64,000 nucleotides of DNA from Primula veris (taxonomy: Eukaryota > Streptophyta > Magnoliopsida > Ericales > Primulaceae). Both the position numbers and the translations under genes were made by a program. The notes beneath the pieces are model-generated. The model was not told the DNA's origin. It worked only from the letters and a program-made list of their open reading frames with translations, and did no database searches. This document shows, piece after piece, positions 30,236 to 47,396 of this stretch (position 1 is its first letter; every line of letters starts with the position of its first letter). Location of the stretch: contig OY821744.1 in the NCBI GenBank assembly GCA_963682055.1, positions 5,434,835 through 5,498,834 on the forward strand, written 5' to 3'.

Positions 30236-31690
30236 ATTTTACATATTTTACTCGATAAAGTTAGATGTCAATTTCTTTCGAGTTGAACTGTAGAATTGTG
30301 AGTGTCGGTCCTGATGACTGCCAAAAACATTGATCATACTTTAATGACACTCAATGATGTATCGGTAATTAGATTGGGCAAAAACGTCTTGTGTAACATG
30401 GTCTACCTTGCTACTCCGATTTTGTTGGTTTAGTTTATTTATTTCGGTAGTCTAATCAATTACAACAGGAAAAAAAATATCATTTAACAATTAATTATCA
30501 AAAGCTAACGGTTAAAATATATGTTTAAAATAAACAGAGATGCTCAATGACCTTTTTGTTTTTTCTTAATTTACGTAGGTTTCAGATATTTTATAAGCAA
30601 ATTCGAAATTAGGTACTAAACATCAACTTTCTCTATGACCGAAACCATTTTAATAACGTAAAAGAAAGCAAATTACACAAAATCATCGGAAAGAAAGATG
30701 TTCAGTGTCATGTACTGTTGCCTTTTACCAATTTAGTATACAATATTTATTTTTTACCAATTTCGCCCATAACCTACCAATTCAGTTACTTGGTGTTTAA
30801 TAAAACGATAAAATTGTAATCATGTTCTCTCACCTATCACATAGGTGAGTGCAGTTGTTTCAATATCCATTACAAACAGATATCCAAATATGATAAATAG
30901 TGAGTGCAATTTTGTTGATTTATGCCGTTGGGTTCTTGATTGGATGAAAATTGATAAGTTGAAGCCCAAATTGACAAAAATAAAAGGTTGAATACTAAAT
31001 TATTAAAATCAAATAATAATAGGGTCTCAAACATACACAAATAAAATCAAATTTCAGTCGAGTTGACGTCGGTTAGATCGGTTAAGGGAGTGCCACAAGC
31101 TGCGACTCTAGTCTCTGTTATACAACAACTCTCTTTCACTACCCAAAATATCATGACAGACGGTTTTCTAATATGCTATAACTGATGATTTAGAAATTAT
31201 ATTAATGTATTCATAATATATAACTGGTTTTAACATATATTTTGTGAAAGTGTGATAACTAACTCAGAGTACTCGAACTTTTTATATACATTATATCTAT
31301 TCAAAATAATTCAATCGTTAATTTAAAATTCAACTAATAAAAATTTCAAAATAAATAAATAAACTAAAAGATAGATGAAATATATTGATGTATATAGAGA
31401 TTTTTAATTTTTTTTTTTATGTATATAGAGATTTTGTTGAAAATTATGTATATAGAGATTTTGTTGAAAATTATGTATATAGAGATGTATATATATATAT
31501 AATGACTATGAATATTTTTTTATTACTTTATATTTTTATTTAGTTAAGTTTTAAAAAAAAATTGAATTGTTTTGAATATATATAATTTATATAAAGAGTT
31601 TCTCTGTGTTGATTTGGTGTAAAATTACCTTTATTATAACTATAAAACATCTTCAACCTAAAATAAAACCCACAGCTCAATAAACAAAGC
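30236..31690. other. intergenic, upstream of RBX1
   Basis: No gene is recognised. The DNA is AT-rich with a 27-bp tandem repeat at 31418-31485. The last few hundred bases should contain the RBX1 promoter, but I cannot pick out specific elements apart from the dinucleotide repeats listed separately. Confidence 0.4.
31418..31485. repeat. 27-bp tandem repeat, 2.5 copies
   Basis: Two identical 27-bp units (31418-31444 and 31445-31471) begin 'tatgtatatagagatttt', followed by a partial third copy. Confidence 0.85.
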
Positions 31691-31691
31691 C

Positions 31692-31694
<3 letters not shown>

Positions 31695-31754
<60 letters not shown>
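31695..31754. repeat. (CT)n(TA)n microsatellite before RBX1
   Basis: About 13 CT dinucleotides are followed by about 16 TA dinucleotides, ending 16 bp before the RBX1 start codon. The same CT-then-TA layout precedes the subtilase start at 40319-40372. The run may serve as both pyrimidine-rich leader and TATA-like sequence, or may be mutational. Confidence 0.95.
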
Positions 31755-31756
<2 letters not shown>

Positions 31757-31770
31757 AGTAAGAGATTTCA

Positions 31771-36719
<4,949 letters not shown>

Positions 36720-37906
36720 TTCCTTTTCTCTCAGAGAACATCTTATCAGCCTGTTCTTGCTATAATATATCAGTCGATTGTCAGAACCATTATGCTATAT
36801 TTTGAGTTTTCTTAATGTAAACTTTCATGTCATAAATTTCGTTAGCAACTAGCATGTCCAAATCTTTGTTACTGCTGGGTAGATAGTTTGATTTTATGTT
36901 ACCTTTGTTTTGGTCACCTTTGATGCAATGCTTTTTCCGCCCGAATGTTGGTTGTGGAAATAGATCTCTGCCCTACTTGAGATACTTGATGGCATATATA
37001 CTTAATTAAGTTGCAAACCGATTACAAAAATAAATAAAGTTGCAAACAATGCATTGCTATTTCTTACCCATTAGCCAATGTATTTCTCTCACTATCAGAA
37101 TTTTGTGCGTTTTAATTTTGAATGCATCATATCGTACTCTGTGCTTGTTCTTTGCAACCAGAGCAGTAACCGTTAAGAAATTATTATTGAGAATTGTTAT
37201 ACCGAATTCTCCCTCTCTAATTAGTGTTTTAGTGAACCTGGTCATGAATTAGTGTTTTAGTGAGCCTGGTCATGAGCCGAGCGGAGCTGTTCTAAAATTC
37301 TGTTAAGACTCGGGTCGTTGATAAACGATCTCTAGCCGAGTAGGGTCTGAGCAGGCTCTTTTATATGCGAGCCAAGTCTGAACACTATTTTAATCTTTGT
37401 TTAGTACTGTTTCACTTGCGAAAAACTTTTTACTTGACAAAAATCCATAAGAAATAATCAATAATACTACCAAGTATTTTGAATCTATACTACTATCATT
37501 TAATAATTATACGTTTAAGTGAAGATTGTTTATCAATCAGGTTCTTTATAATTCATCATATTTTATGTTATACACATATATACATTACAAATAAAATAAA
37601 TAAAACGAGTCCGAGCCCTATGATTTTGTTTATTAGTAAATGGACGGATACGAGTCAAGTTTTTAGCAAGCCAAACACGAGTCGAGTTTTTAGCAAGACG
37701 AACACAAACTTGTTCATGAACGCCTTACGTCTCGATTCATTTGGAGCTCTACGTGTGCGTTTTGTACCTTATGTGTATCAACTATCGCAGTAGAAGAAAG
37801 GAAATAAACAGTTCAAAAAGAAAGAAAGGAAGAAACGCAAGTTGCTATAGGATTGTTACTGTTTGGTAATATTGATTTAAAAACAGAAAAAAAAATTAAA
37901 AGAAAC
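36720..37906. other. intergenic between RBX1 and tRNA-Ser
   Basis: This holds the RBX1 3' flank and AT-rich spacer. Near 37225-37280 and 37640-37710 there are short near-repeats ('gttttagtgaacctggtcatga' type, and 'cgagtcaagtttttagcaag' type). No gene is recognised. Confidence 0.4.
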
Positions 37907-37987
37907 GTCGCCTGAGAGATTCGAACTCTCGCGGGAAAATCCCATGTACTTAGCAGGCACACGCCTTAACCGCTCGGCCAAAGCGAC
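37907..37987 (-). tRNA. tRNA-Ser(GCU)
   Basis: On the minus strand this folds as a class II tRNA of 81 nt without CCA. The acceptor GTCGCTT pairs with AGGCGAC, the D arm contains GGCCGAGCGGTTAAGGC, and the anticodon stem TGTGC/GTACA closes a CTGCTAA loop with anticodon GCT. A long variable arm (GGGATTTTCCC) is present, and the T arm carries GTTCGAATC. A and B boxes are intact, and a TTTT terminator follows a few bases downstream on the minus strand (near 37897-37900). It reads serine AGY codons and looks functional. Confidence 0.96.
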
Positions 37988-39293
37988 TTCTGATATCTAT
38001 TCTACAACGTAAATATACATCAATATCAAATAAATTGGTAACTTGAATAATTTTATAATTATTTTTTAACGATTTATGTTCCATTATAACATATATACGA
38101 GAAAGCTAATCGCAATTTAACATTAGAGAAAACATCATTAGGAAGTTTTTCTTGAAATTACACTTCCCATAGGCCATAGGGTATAACCTTTTTATCTATG
38201 AAACTAACGTACATATCTTACTATTATTTATTAAGAACATGTTTAATAATTACAGTGAGGATCGTATGGGACAGAACAAAGTATAAGTAAACTTTATATT
38301 TAAGTAATCAATGTTTTTTTTAGTGAAAGTAAAATTTATTGTATTTTTTTTCCTTTCATATCAAAAGAGCTAAATTCTGCACCCGAACTTAAAAACTATT
38401 AAAACAGATTAGCCCTTCCTCTACCTACTCTCACAAAAAAACTAATAAAAAAAAACTACCAATTTAGTTTTTTTATTGGGTGCAGTACCCAGACCATAAT
38501 TTTTAGTAACACTACTACAAGTAACTTTTTGGTAGGGAGAGTGGGAGACCATTACTACCGTTATAATTCTTTCCAAAATGTGCATAGATTATACTGACTT
38601 ATCTTCTAATCTAATAGTAGTATTTCATAATCAGTGGAGGCATGATATCACGGAATCCCTAAGTCTTGAATTTTGTTTGTTTCTCGATAAATATAAATCA
38701 AAATAAAAATAAAATAAAATTGTAACTAAATAGTTTTTAACTCAGATCTTCTATCTAAATTCTAAAATATCAAATTACTAAACCATTTGAGTTATTGCAA
38801 CACATTATAAACAAACTAGTGTTTAAAAACCCGCTCTATAATGCAATTGCCATAACCAGGAGTATAATAATTTAACAAAAAGCACATCCCCCTTTTTATC
38901 TACCCATTTAAAAAAGTTAATAAAAAAAAACACCCCACGCCAATACTACCGTTGATCCTTTCCAAAAAAATATGCACATAATCAAACTATTTGAATATAC
39001 TCTGATCGATATCTAACATGTATCAAAATTGTTAAAATAAAAAAATTCCAAACTAAATCATATAATATAATTTAATGTTTAAACTATATGATTAACTTTT
39101 AAAAAATTTTATACAACAATTTTGATATAAGTTATTAACGGGTCTAAATTATACGTAGTTTCGTAGCGTACAACCCTTGTTATTTTTATATGTACCCATT
39201 TAATTATTATTATTTTTTAAATAAAAAACACCCACACGCCACTTCTTCTCCTCCTCCGTTTCTCTCTCACACAGTTATTTCACTACTCCACTA
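37988..39293. other. intergenic AT-rich DNA
   Basis: No gene is seen. At 38995-39180 there is a degenerate copy of the Stowaway-like palindrome ('catgtatcaaaattgtta' and 'tatacgtagtttcgtag' arms). Around 38640-38810 there is low-complexity DNA that could be an old tRNA-derived insertion. The right end abuts the fold-back element. Confidence 0.4.
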
Positions 39294-39302
39294 TAATACC
39301 AC

Positions 39303-40312
39303 GGGGGATTCTTTATTCAATATGCAATTTACTTATCTGTATAAGGGACGTGGGATTGACGATCCCACGTCTACGTGGCACAGACATTATTATTTTTTTT
39401 TTATTATTATTTTTTTTTTTTTACAAAAAAAACTTTTTTGATTTTAAAAAAAAAAAAACCTAACCATCAACTATCAAACTCTTTCGTATATCAAATTAAT
39501 ATATTTTTTTATCAAATCAATATCACTCTACCACTACAATTATCCCCAATTTTATAAAAAAAAAAACCTCTCCCAATTTACCAAAATAAAAGCTCGTCCA
39601 ATTTTACCAAAAATAAACTCTAACCATAACCACCAAACTACTTGGTATATCAAATTAATATCATTTTTTTTCTCACTCTACCACTACAATTATCAAGTAA
39701 ATATTTATTTTTATTATTGAGTTTAAATTTTATGTAAATAGATATAATTATTAATAAGTTATAATAAAAATAAATATTTACTTTATAATTGTACATCACT
39801 CTACCACTACAATTATCAAGGTAGAGTGATGTACAATTATAAAGTAAATATTTATTTTTATTATAACTTATTAATAATTATATCTATTTATATAAAATTT
39901 AAACTCAATAATAAAAATAAATATTTACTTGATAATTGTAGTGGTAGAATGAGAAAAAAAATGATATTAATTTGATATACCAAGTAGTTTGGTGGTTATG
40001 GTTAGAGTTTATTTTTGGTAAAATTGGACGAGCTTTTATTTTGGTAAATTGGGAGAGGTTTTTTTTTTGATAAAATTGGGGATAATTGTAGTGGTAGAGT
40101 GATATTGATTTGATAAAAAAATATATTAATTTAATATACGAAAGAGTTTGATAGTTGATGGTTAGGTTTTTTTTTTTTAAAATCAAAAAAGTTTTTTTTG
40201 TAAAAAAAAATAAAAATAAAAAAATTATGTCTGTGCCACGTAGACGTGGGATCGTCAATCCCACGTCCCTTATACAGATAAGTAAATTAAATTGCATAAT
40301 AAAGAATCTCCC
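39303..40312. mobile_element. Mutator-like fold-back element, ~1 kb
   Basis: About 1010 bp forms one giant inverted repeat with arms of about 500 bp. The core pair at 39781-39805 and 39820-39844 is exact, around a 14-bp spacer. The ends are GGGGGATTCTTTATT and, read inward from the right, GGGAGATTCTTTATT. A perfect 9-bp direct repeat TAATACCAC flanks it (39294-39302 and 40313-40321). Nine-base target duplications with long terminal repeats are the signature of Mutator-like elements. It has no transposase, so it is non-autonomous. The arms also carry matching blocks with 'gggacgtgggattgacgatc'. It lies directly upstream of the subtilase start and would form a very long hairpin if transcribed. 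Confidence 0.9.
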
Positions 40313-40318
40313 TAATAC

Positions 40319-40320
40319 CA

Positions 40321-40372
<52 letters not shown>
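40319..40372. repeat. (CT)n(TA)n microsatellite before the subtilase
   Basis: About 12 CT units run into about 15 TA units, ending 11 bp before the start codon at 40384. It begins at the edge of the fold-back element's right target duplication. The layout repeats that upstream of RBX1. Confidence 0.95.
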
Positions 40373-40375
<3 letters not shown>

Positions 40376-40383
40376 CCATAACA

Positions 40384-43300
40384 ATGTCACTCTCAATCTC
40401 TCTCCTCCTCTCCCTCTCTCTCCTCCTCCTCCTCACCGCCACCGCGAAACAAACCTACATAATCCACACAAAACCCAACCCAAACCCAAACCTAAACCCA
40501 CTCCTCTTCCAATCCCTCTCTCTCTCATCAACCTCCCTCCTCTACACCTACTCGACAGGCTTTGCAGCTTCGCTAACACCCTCGCAAGCAACCTCTCTTC
40601 GTAACTCCCCTTACGTACTCTCTCTCTATAAAGACCGTGTTTACTCTCTTCACACCACCCGCTCCCCCCGCTTCCTCCGCCTCCCCACCTGGACCCCCTT
40701 GTTGGATCATAGAGTTATTTTTTTTACTATCTGGACTTAATGTGTTATGTTTACTCATTTATGGACCGTTTCTGTAAACGTTTCATAGTTTGTTTACTGT
40801 GATACAGTTACACCGAATTATATTGGACCCAAAAAGCTCTACTTATTATACGGTTTACTTACTAGCGTGCGCGTTTGGCGACTTCTTTTTTTCTTTCCAA
40901 AAAAGTTGTTTAATAAAATGCAACGGGAAAAAACTTGTTTCGAAAGTGGTTGTTTCGAAGAAGCTGTAGTATAGTGTTGACATGGTGTTTGCTAAAAACA
41001 AAATCTATAGTTTAGGGTCCATTTGGTATCAGATTTTTGGGTCAAAAAGCTGCTTTTTAAATGCAACGATACAAAAAGTTTGCCGAAACATGCGGCAGTG
41101 TAGTGTTTGACACCACTGTGACGGTTTTACTTATAAGTGACTTGTAACTTATTTGTATCACTTATTTTAACTTATAAGTGAGTTGTAATATACAAACACA
41201 TTCTATTAGAAAGTTTTTATTCTTGGAAATTCTAATATGAAATAGCTAACAAAATCCGCAAGAAACTAGGTTCTCTGATCTTGAGCTTTTTCTTTTTGCT
41301 TTGCTGACCTGCAAACTCGTTTTATTTGTATTTTTTTTAATGTTAACCAACTAAAAAAAGCATCATATTCCTGGCTTCTCTGTAGATTTTTTTCCCCTTT
41401 TTTTGGCTTACATTTTCAGAAGATGACAAACCAAACAAGCATAGCTTTTTTTTAAGCGTAAATCTTAAAAAGTTTGGAAAAAGTAGTGGCCAAACAGCCA
41501 CACTTCTGTCGAGTAAATGCTCATCATTGTGTGTGTTTTCCCAGGTCACAAGCGACGTCATCATCGGGGTGTTAGACACAGGCGTATGGCCTGAATCGAG
41601 GTCCTTCCTCGATTCAGGCCTGTCTGGCATTCCCTCTCGCTGGAAGGGGGAATGCCAGACCGGCCCTGATTTTAAATCAGGGTCGTGTAACAACAAGTTG
41701 ATAGGGGCGAGGAGTTTCTCTAGAGGGTATAGGATGTCTCTAGGTGAGGATGGTGAGTCGGACGTGGAGACTGATTCGCCGCGTGACTATGATGGGCACG
41801 GGACGCACACGGCTAGCACGGCTGCCGGGGGTCTTGTGGGGAACGCGAGCTTGTTTGGGTATGCGAATGGGACGGCGCGTGGGATGGCTGTTGGTGCTCG
41901 TGTCGCGGTTTATAAGGTAGTTGTTAACTTACTACTTGGTGCGTTTGGTGTCTGCTTTTTTAGTCACACAAGCGCTTTAAAAAAAGCAGTGAGGAAAAAG
42001 CTTGTTTCCGAATATAGTGTTTCACTGTTTTGTATTACCTTAGCCTTTTCACTTATAAGTTAATTGTAACTTCTTTTTACTGATAACTCATCTTTTACTA
42101 ATAATTAATACAATTTCATCAAATAATTTATGTTTCGGCATTTTTTTTCTGTGAATTGATTGGCTAAAAATCATAATATAACAGCTTGTTTGCTTTATAG
42201 TCTTTTTGCCAAAAAGCTAACAATCCAAACACTCATAACCTTGTTAGGTTACTTGGTGCTCAAGTGGCGGTTGTAAGGCATTGTTGTTCACTTGTTTGTT
42301 TGGTTACTGATTCTAGTAAATGATCAAACTGTTAGTATAGTATGGTCACCCTATTGAATCATGATTTTATTATTTTCCAATACTCAAACTGTACTTTCTG
42401 AAGCCAATCCAATTTTTTCTTGGTTTCAGTCCCAATTTTAGGTTAATGGTTCTAATAAATACTCAAGTTGTTAGTATAGGGCCCATTTGGTATCAGTTTC
42501 TTTTTTGTCAAAAAACGACTTAAAAATAAGCAGTGGGAGAAAAAGCTTGCTTCAAAAAGTTGTAGTCCAGTGTTTGGCATCACCTTGCTTTTAGTTATAA
42601 GTGACTTTTAATTTAGTTTAACTAATTAATCTCTTCGAGTCATGTAGTTATTATTTTGAACACTCAATTAGTATTCATATGGAGCTGATCCTATTTTAGA
42701 AGGCTGCAGTGTCAATTTGTTTTTTCATTGTTAGCCAGGGTTACAAACTGTACTCATTTAAAGTCAATCCTATTTTCGGAGGTTTAATTCCCAATCTTGT
42801 CTTCCAATTCTTATAAATTTCCTTAATTTTAATGGAATTTTGTAGAGAATCAAAGCCAAGACCTATGCTCCTAAACCTCTCAAACTGTTAGTGAACCAGC
42901 TTTATAATTATGTTTATTAATTACCAACAGGTTTGCTGGAAGACTGGGTGTTTTGGGTCAGACATATTAGCAGGTATCGAGAAGGCCATCGAAGATGGCG
43001 TAGATGTGCTGTCAATGTCTTTAGGTGGGGAATCCGGCCCCTATTACAGCGATTCCATAGCGATCGGAGCCTTCGCAGCGATGGCGAAGGGTATTTTTGT
43101 CTCTTGCTCTGCAGGAAACAGTGGGCCCACCAGGTCATCGCTCGCCAATTCTGCCCCTTGGATAATGACCGTCGGGGCGGGTACTCTTGACCGTGATTTC
43201 CCAGCCTACGCAGTTTTAGGAAATAATAAAAAAATTCTAGGGGTTTCATTGTATAGCGGGCCAGGAATGGGAAACGAACCGGTGGAAATGGTTTATAGTA

Positions 43301-46300
43301 GAAACGGGTCGAGTAATTTGTGTTTGCCTGGTTCGCTTGAGCCTAGGCTTGTTAAAGCTAAAGTGGTGATTTGTGACCGTGGGGTTAACGCAAGGGTGGA
43401 GAAAGGGGTGGTGGTGAGGGATGCTGGCGGTGTGGGGATGATTTTGGTAAATACCGCCGTTAGCGGAGAGGAGCTGGTGGCGGATGCCCATTTGATTCCA
43501 GCAGTGGCGGTGGGGAGGAGGGACGGGGATTTAGTGAGGGAGTATGTGAGGAGAGAGAAGAGGCCGACGGCGGTGTTGAGTTTTGGTGGGACAGCGTTGG
43601 GTGTTAGGCCGTCACCTGTGGTGGCGGCGTTTAGCTCGCGTGGGCCGAACACTGTGGTGCCGGAGATTCTGAAGCCTGATGTGATTGGGCCTGGAGTTAA
43701 TATATTGGCTGCGTGGTCGGAGGCTAACGGGCCTACTGGGCTGGATCAGGATACTAGGAAGACTCAGTTCAATATCATATCTGGTAATCATTCTCAATAT
43801 ACTCGGTTATAAAGTAGCATACTTGTTTTGTGCGCGCGCGTTGTGTGAGTGTGTTCGAGTTGCTACATATTAGTGCATTTCAAAATCTGAAAATATATTG
43901 ATGTGCACATTATTTTCAGCCCACAACATAAAGCGAATATGCACATTTTAGACCTGACCGAATATTATTGATTTGATGCGCACATACTTGACAACTACAC
44001 CAAGCATACTAGGAAGACTCGGTGTAATATCATTTAGCTCCTTTAATAATTTGTGTGTTTGTGTTTTGGTGATTGGAATGCTTATTTACATATTAATGCT
44101 ATTTGAAACCTCAAAATGCATTGATGTGCACATACTGATCAGACTACTCGATTAAGCATATCGTGCATATTTGCACCTGATTATATATTAGTGTTGAGGC
44201 TTGACTTCCTATCTTTTGATTTACTGAAAATCACGGTAACAATATTATTTGTGTATATCTATAAAATATTTGAAGCTTGAATCCAGGTCTAATCCAGTAT
44301 GGAAAATAAATCTTGAATTCAAATCTTTCTTAAGCTAGACACCGCTTTATGAATGGCAATGATATAGAAAAAAGAAAATAGATATGCTGATTCTTTAGTC
44401 ATTTCCTTCCCTGTTTCTGTAGTCATGTCTTTTTCAATATTACATTTGTTGGCATGCTGTTTTGTTTAGATTTGCATAATCTCTTCTTTTGCATAGAAAT
44501 GATTTGAAAATCTTGTGTCTTGGTAGAATGACAAAAAGTAGTGGCTATGCCATTAAAACCTTCCATTAGGCTGGAGATAGTGGAATGTTTTGCTTGCATA
44601 ATATAACGGTCTTCCTTAAGTGACTTTAATTTCAGTTTGGTATTTTTTAGGCTTGGAGTTTGGGTTAGCCAAAATAATTATTTAAGTACTAACATAGTCT
44701 ATTTCGTTATGCCCTGTCCTTTTAGATGGCCATGATCTGGTTACCTACCCACTCTAATGTGCTACAATTTATATTACAAGCTAGGGTGGATACTGATTTG
44801 TGAAGTAAACCCAATGGTGAAAGTGATGGGCTTAATGGCCCCCCTTTCAAGAAAATTTTGTATGTAGAGTTGAAAATTTTAAACCTTGTAGCAACTTTGA
44901 ATGAGCGTTTATAGCTAATACTAATAACAAAGGTAGGCTTTCTCCATCCCGTGTACATCTCCGATAAAACTTCAAAGTAGTAAGTTACTTCAAAGCAGCA
45001 AGGAAACATATACAGGAGGATATGGGAGAACTGCATATCAGTTTTGGTCTCCTTTTGAAAATTCTGAGATAAATTACTATATAGGCAAATCCTGCACAGA
45101 AATTTCAGATTGTTACTTTTTTTTGTAGGCAAAACTTAAATTATCTTTACCATAATGTGTAGTGTCTCAGATGTGTCTTAAGGTTATTACAAAATCTTTA
45201 CAATAAAGATTTCACCTTTTGAGCATGTTGATTGCTAAATGCTAAGATAATTTGGATTTTACAGGTTCTCATGTATTTTGATTAATCAGCAACTTCAAAT
45301 TCGTTTCAAATATCGGTTTAATTTTGCAATGTCTTTCTGACTGCTAATTCTGTTTAATTTTTACTTTTGTATAATAGGCACATCCATGTCATGCCCACAT
45401 ATAAGCGGGGTAGCGGCACTGCTCAAAGCCGCCCACCCCGAATGGAGCCCTAGTGCCATCAAATCCGCTCTAATGACCACCGCATATACTAATGATAACA
45501 CCGGCTCCCCTCTCACCGACGATGCTGAAGGTTCCCTCTCTACACCCTTTGCCCACGGGTCCGGCCACGTAGACCCGCACAAAGCCATGTCCCCTGGCCT
45601 CGTGTACGACATTTCTACAAATGACTATATCGCATTTTTATGCTCCCTCAGTTATACATATGAGCATATGCAGATGATCGTACAACACTCCAATTTCACT
45701 TGTACGCAAAGATTATCCAGCCCTGGCCAGCTCAATTACCCGTCTTTCTCTGTTTCCTTTGGGACAACAAATGTAGTTAGGTACTATATGGTTGCTTTTC
45801 TACTAATAGCTCAAACTTTTAGCAGGGATACGATATATACCTTGTTTGGTTGCAGCTTTTTTAGTTAGAATTTTGTTAAAAATTTGGACTCCATTTAGTT
45901 GATTAGTTTAAACTTTGAGCTATTCTAGTTTTTGGCTTGAAAAAGCTTGAAGCTTTGAGCTGGATGAGCCTAGTTTTTTTTTAAACCCAAAGACCCTGCT
46001 TATATGTTTAAAGCAGCAACCAAACAAGCCCTTAACAATTTATAATTTTTTTAACTCTCCCATGGGTTGGCCGCGTGCAGACCGGAACTAACACTCCCAT
46101 GATCCCCGCGGGTTACATAGTACTAAATTACTAATACTCTATTAGCTGCGACCAAATAAGGCCTGAGTAGCAATTTCTATTAAAAGCTCGAATTGTTATA
46201 GCAAGGCAACTTTCTAATAATTTATATCATTCTCCAATAGGTACACTCGAGTACTGACAAATGTGGGCTCTGCAAGATCGGTGTATGATGTGGTGGTAAT

Positions 46301-46499
46301 AGGGCCAGCGTCGGTTGGGGTGAGAGTAAGGCCAACTAGGCTCGTCTTTGGGGAAATCGGGGATATCCAGAGGTACACGGTGACATTTGTGTCGAGGAAG
46401 AGACAGAATGGGACGAATACTGAGAAGAACACGTTTGGCTCGCTTTCATGGACTAATTCGGAGCATCAAGTGAGGAGTCATATAGCTTATGCTTGGTAA
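40384..46499 (+). CDS. subtilisin-like protease, SBT1.8-like, five exons
   Basis: Exons are 40384-40713, 41545-41916, 42931-43783, 45378-45780 and 46241-46499, totalling 2217 nt and 738 residues. The order is signal peptide ([17 protein letters not shown]), inhibitor I9 prodomain (TYIIHTK to [12 protein letters not shown]), subtilase S8 domain, inserted PA domain (LCLPGSLEP to GMILVNTA) and C-terminal fibronectin-III-like domain. The catalytic residues are Asp121 in VLDTGVW, His195 in DGHGTHT and Ser521 in GTSMSCPH, with the oxyanion Asn in CSAGNSGP. The closest relative I know is Arabidopsis SBT1.8. Such enzymes are secreted to the cell wall and self-process. The first donor (AGA/GTTATT) is weak. 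It was chosen for frame; the segment between RFLRL and SDVIIG is shorter than in relatives, so this junction is the least certain part. The promoter-proximal DNA is occupied by a fold-back transposon, and the introns carry MITE fragments. Confidence 0.9.
40868..42640. mobile_element. four related MITE fragments in subtilase introns 1-2
   Basis: Related blocks lie at about 40868-41000, 41015-41170, 41935-42070 and 42477-42625. Each has a GTTTGG or ATTTGGTATC start, then a poly-T and AAAAA stretch with 'aaaagc' and 'gcagtg', 'aaaagcttg.ttc', a 'gtgtttg.ca.cac' block and 'cttataagtgactt'. The fragments flank exon 2 but do not enter it. They look like copies of one small non-autonomous DNA element; the ends are too eroded to define a target duplication. 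Confidence 0.55.
41588..41682 (+). repeat. three consecutive perfect inverted repeats in coding DNA
   Basis: Within subtilase exon 2 three hairpins follow one another: 14-bp arms GGCCTGAATCGAGG at 41588-41601 and 41607-41620 (5-nt loop); 13-bp arms GTCTGGCATTCCC at 41622-41634 and 41648-41660 (13-nt loop); and 9-bp arms CCCTGATTT at 41664-41672 and 41674-41682 (1-nt loop). The frame stays open and encodes the segment just after the catalytic Asp motif ([14 protein letters not shown] and on). Confidence 0.97.
45841..46028. mobile_element. MITE in subtilase intron 4
   Basis: About 188 bp with excellent inverted ends: CTTGTTTGGTTGCAGCTTTT on the left, and on the right AAAGCAGCAACCAAACAAG, its near-perfect reverse complement. 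Size and ends match the MITE at 12095-12283. No coding capacity is present. The intron in which it sits is only 460 bp, so the element makes up about 40 percent of it. The target duplication is unclear. Confidence 0.8.
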
Positions 46500-47365
46500 T
46501 GATGTAAAGGGTACCACTTTTTGGATTTGTTCGAAAAAAATTTCCTCGAAAATGTGCAGTCAGAATGGCTGTGTACAGTATAGGCCCTATCCTGTTGAGT
46601 TTGATGTGTAGAAGGAAACCAAAGAGGGAGTGACAGGATTTGGTTTGGTAGTGATAATTTATATTACTAAGCAAATATGTAATATATGTGAGGCCATCAT
46701 GCAATATGCCCGGGCACTGGGTCAACCATGCATCTGGTCTAATAGACTAATGCTCAATCAGGAAAATACTCAGAAAAGGGACATGTTTACACTTTGTTTA
46801 GGTTGATGGTAATTGCAGTTGAGAACTTGAATTATGACTGATGGAAGGAAATGAGAAATGCTTGTATTTTAGAAAAAATCTTTTATCTTTTTAATGAAAC
46901 TCACCCCTTTCTTGTTTTTTTGTCTGTTACTTGTGCTGTATCTTTTCATATACTTACAAGTTACTTGCAACCAGGTGGAATTAATGTGGATTACGTTTAG
47001 ATATTTAAAAAAAATAACTATTTGACTGTATAATTAAATATTATATAGCAGAATCAGAAATTCGACTCAAGTAGAAGTTTACTCGAGAAAATCCCAACTC
47101 ATTGTGAGGTCGCAAGGCCTGAGAATATTTTTGTTTCAACACATCTCTCAGCTTCATATCCTTAGGCCTCGTTTGGTACGATGAGATTATGGTAATATGT
47201 ATTAGAAATACGTACTGTCGGGATCACAAATACCGTGATTGGTACGAAAAGTGGAGACGGTACTATTAGTAACATGTGATTAGAAATAATGATAAATGAG
47301 GATAATTGGAGTAATATGTGGAGTGATATTAGTAAATGGAGGTATTTGGAGTAAAGAGGGATGTA

Positions 47366-47396
<31 letters not shown>

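Noticed and set aside
39905..40604. Open frames running through the fold-back element on both strands
   Set aside because: They are made of low-complexity codons in the transposon arms and microsatellite, and the two strands mirror each other because of the palindrome.
40699..41559. Alternative subtilase intron 1 with donor at 40701 and acceptor after 41555
   Set aside because: It keeps the frame but removes the conserved Ser before [10 protein letters not shown]; the donor at 40714 with the acceptor at 41544 keeps it and has a better pyrimidine tract. RNA evidence would settle it.
42917..43797. Minus-strand frames opposite subtilase exon 3
   Set aside because: They are antisense shadows of a GC-rich coding exon and match no family.
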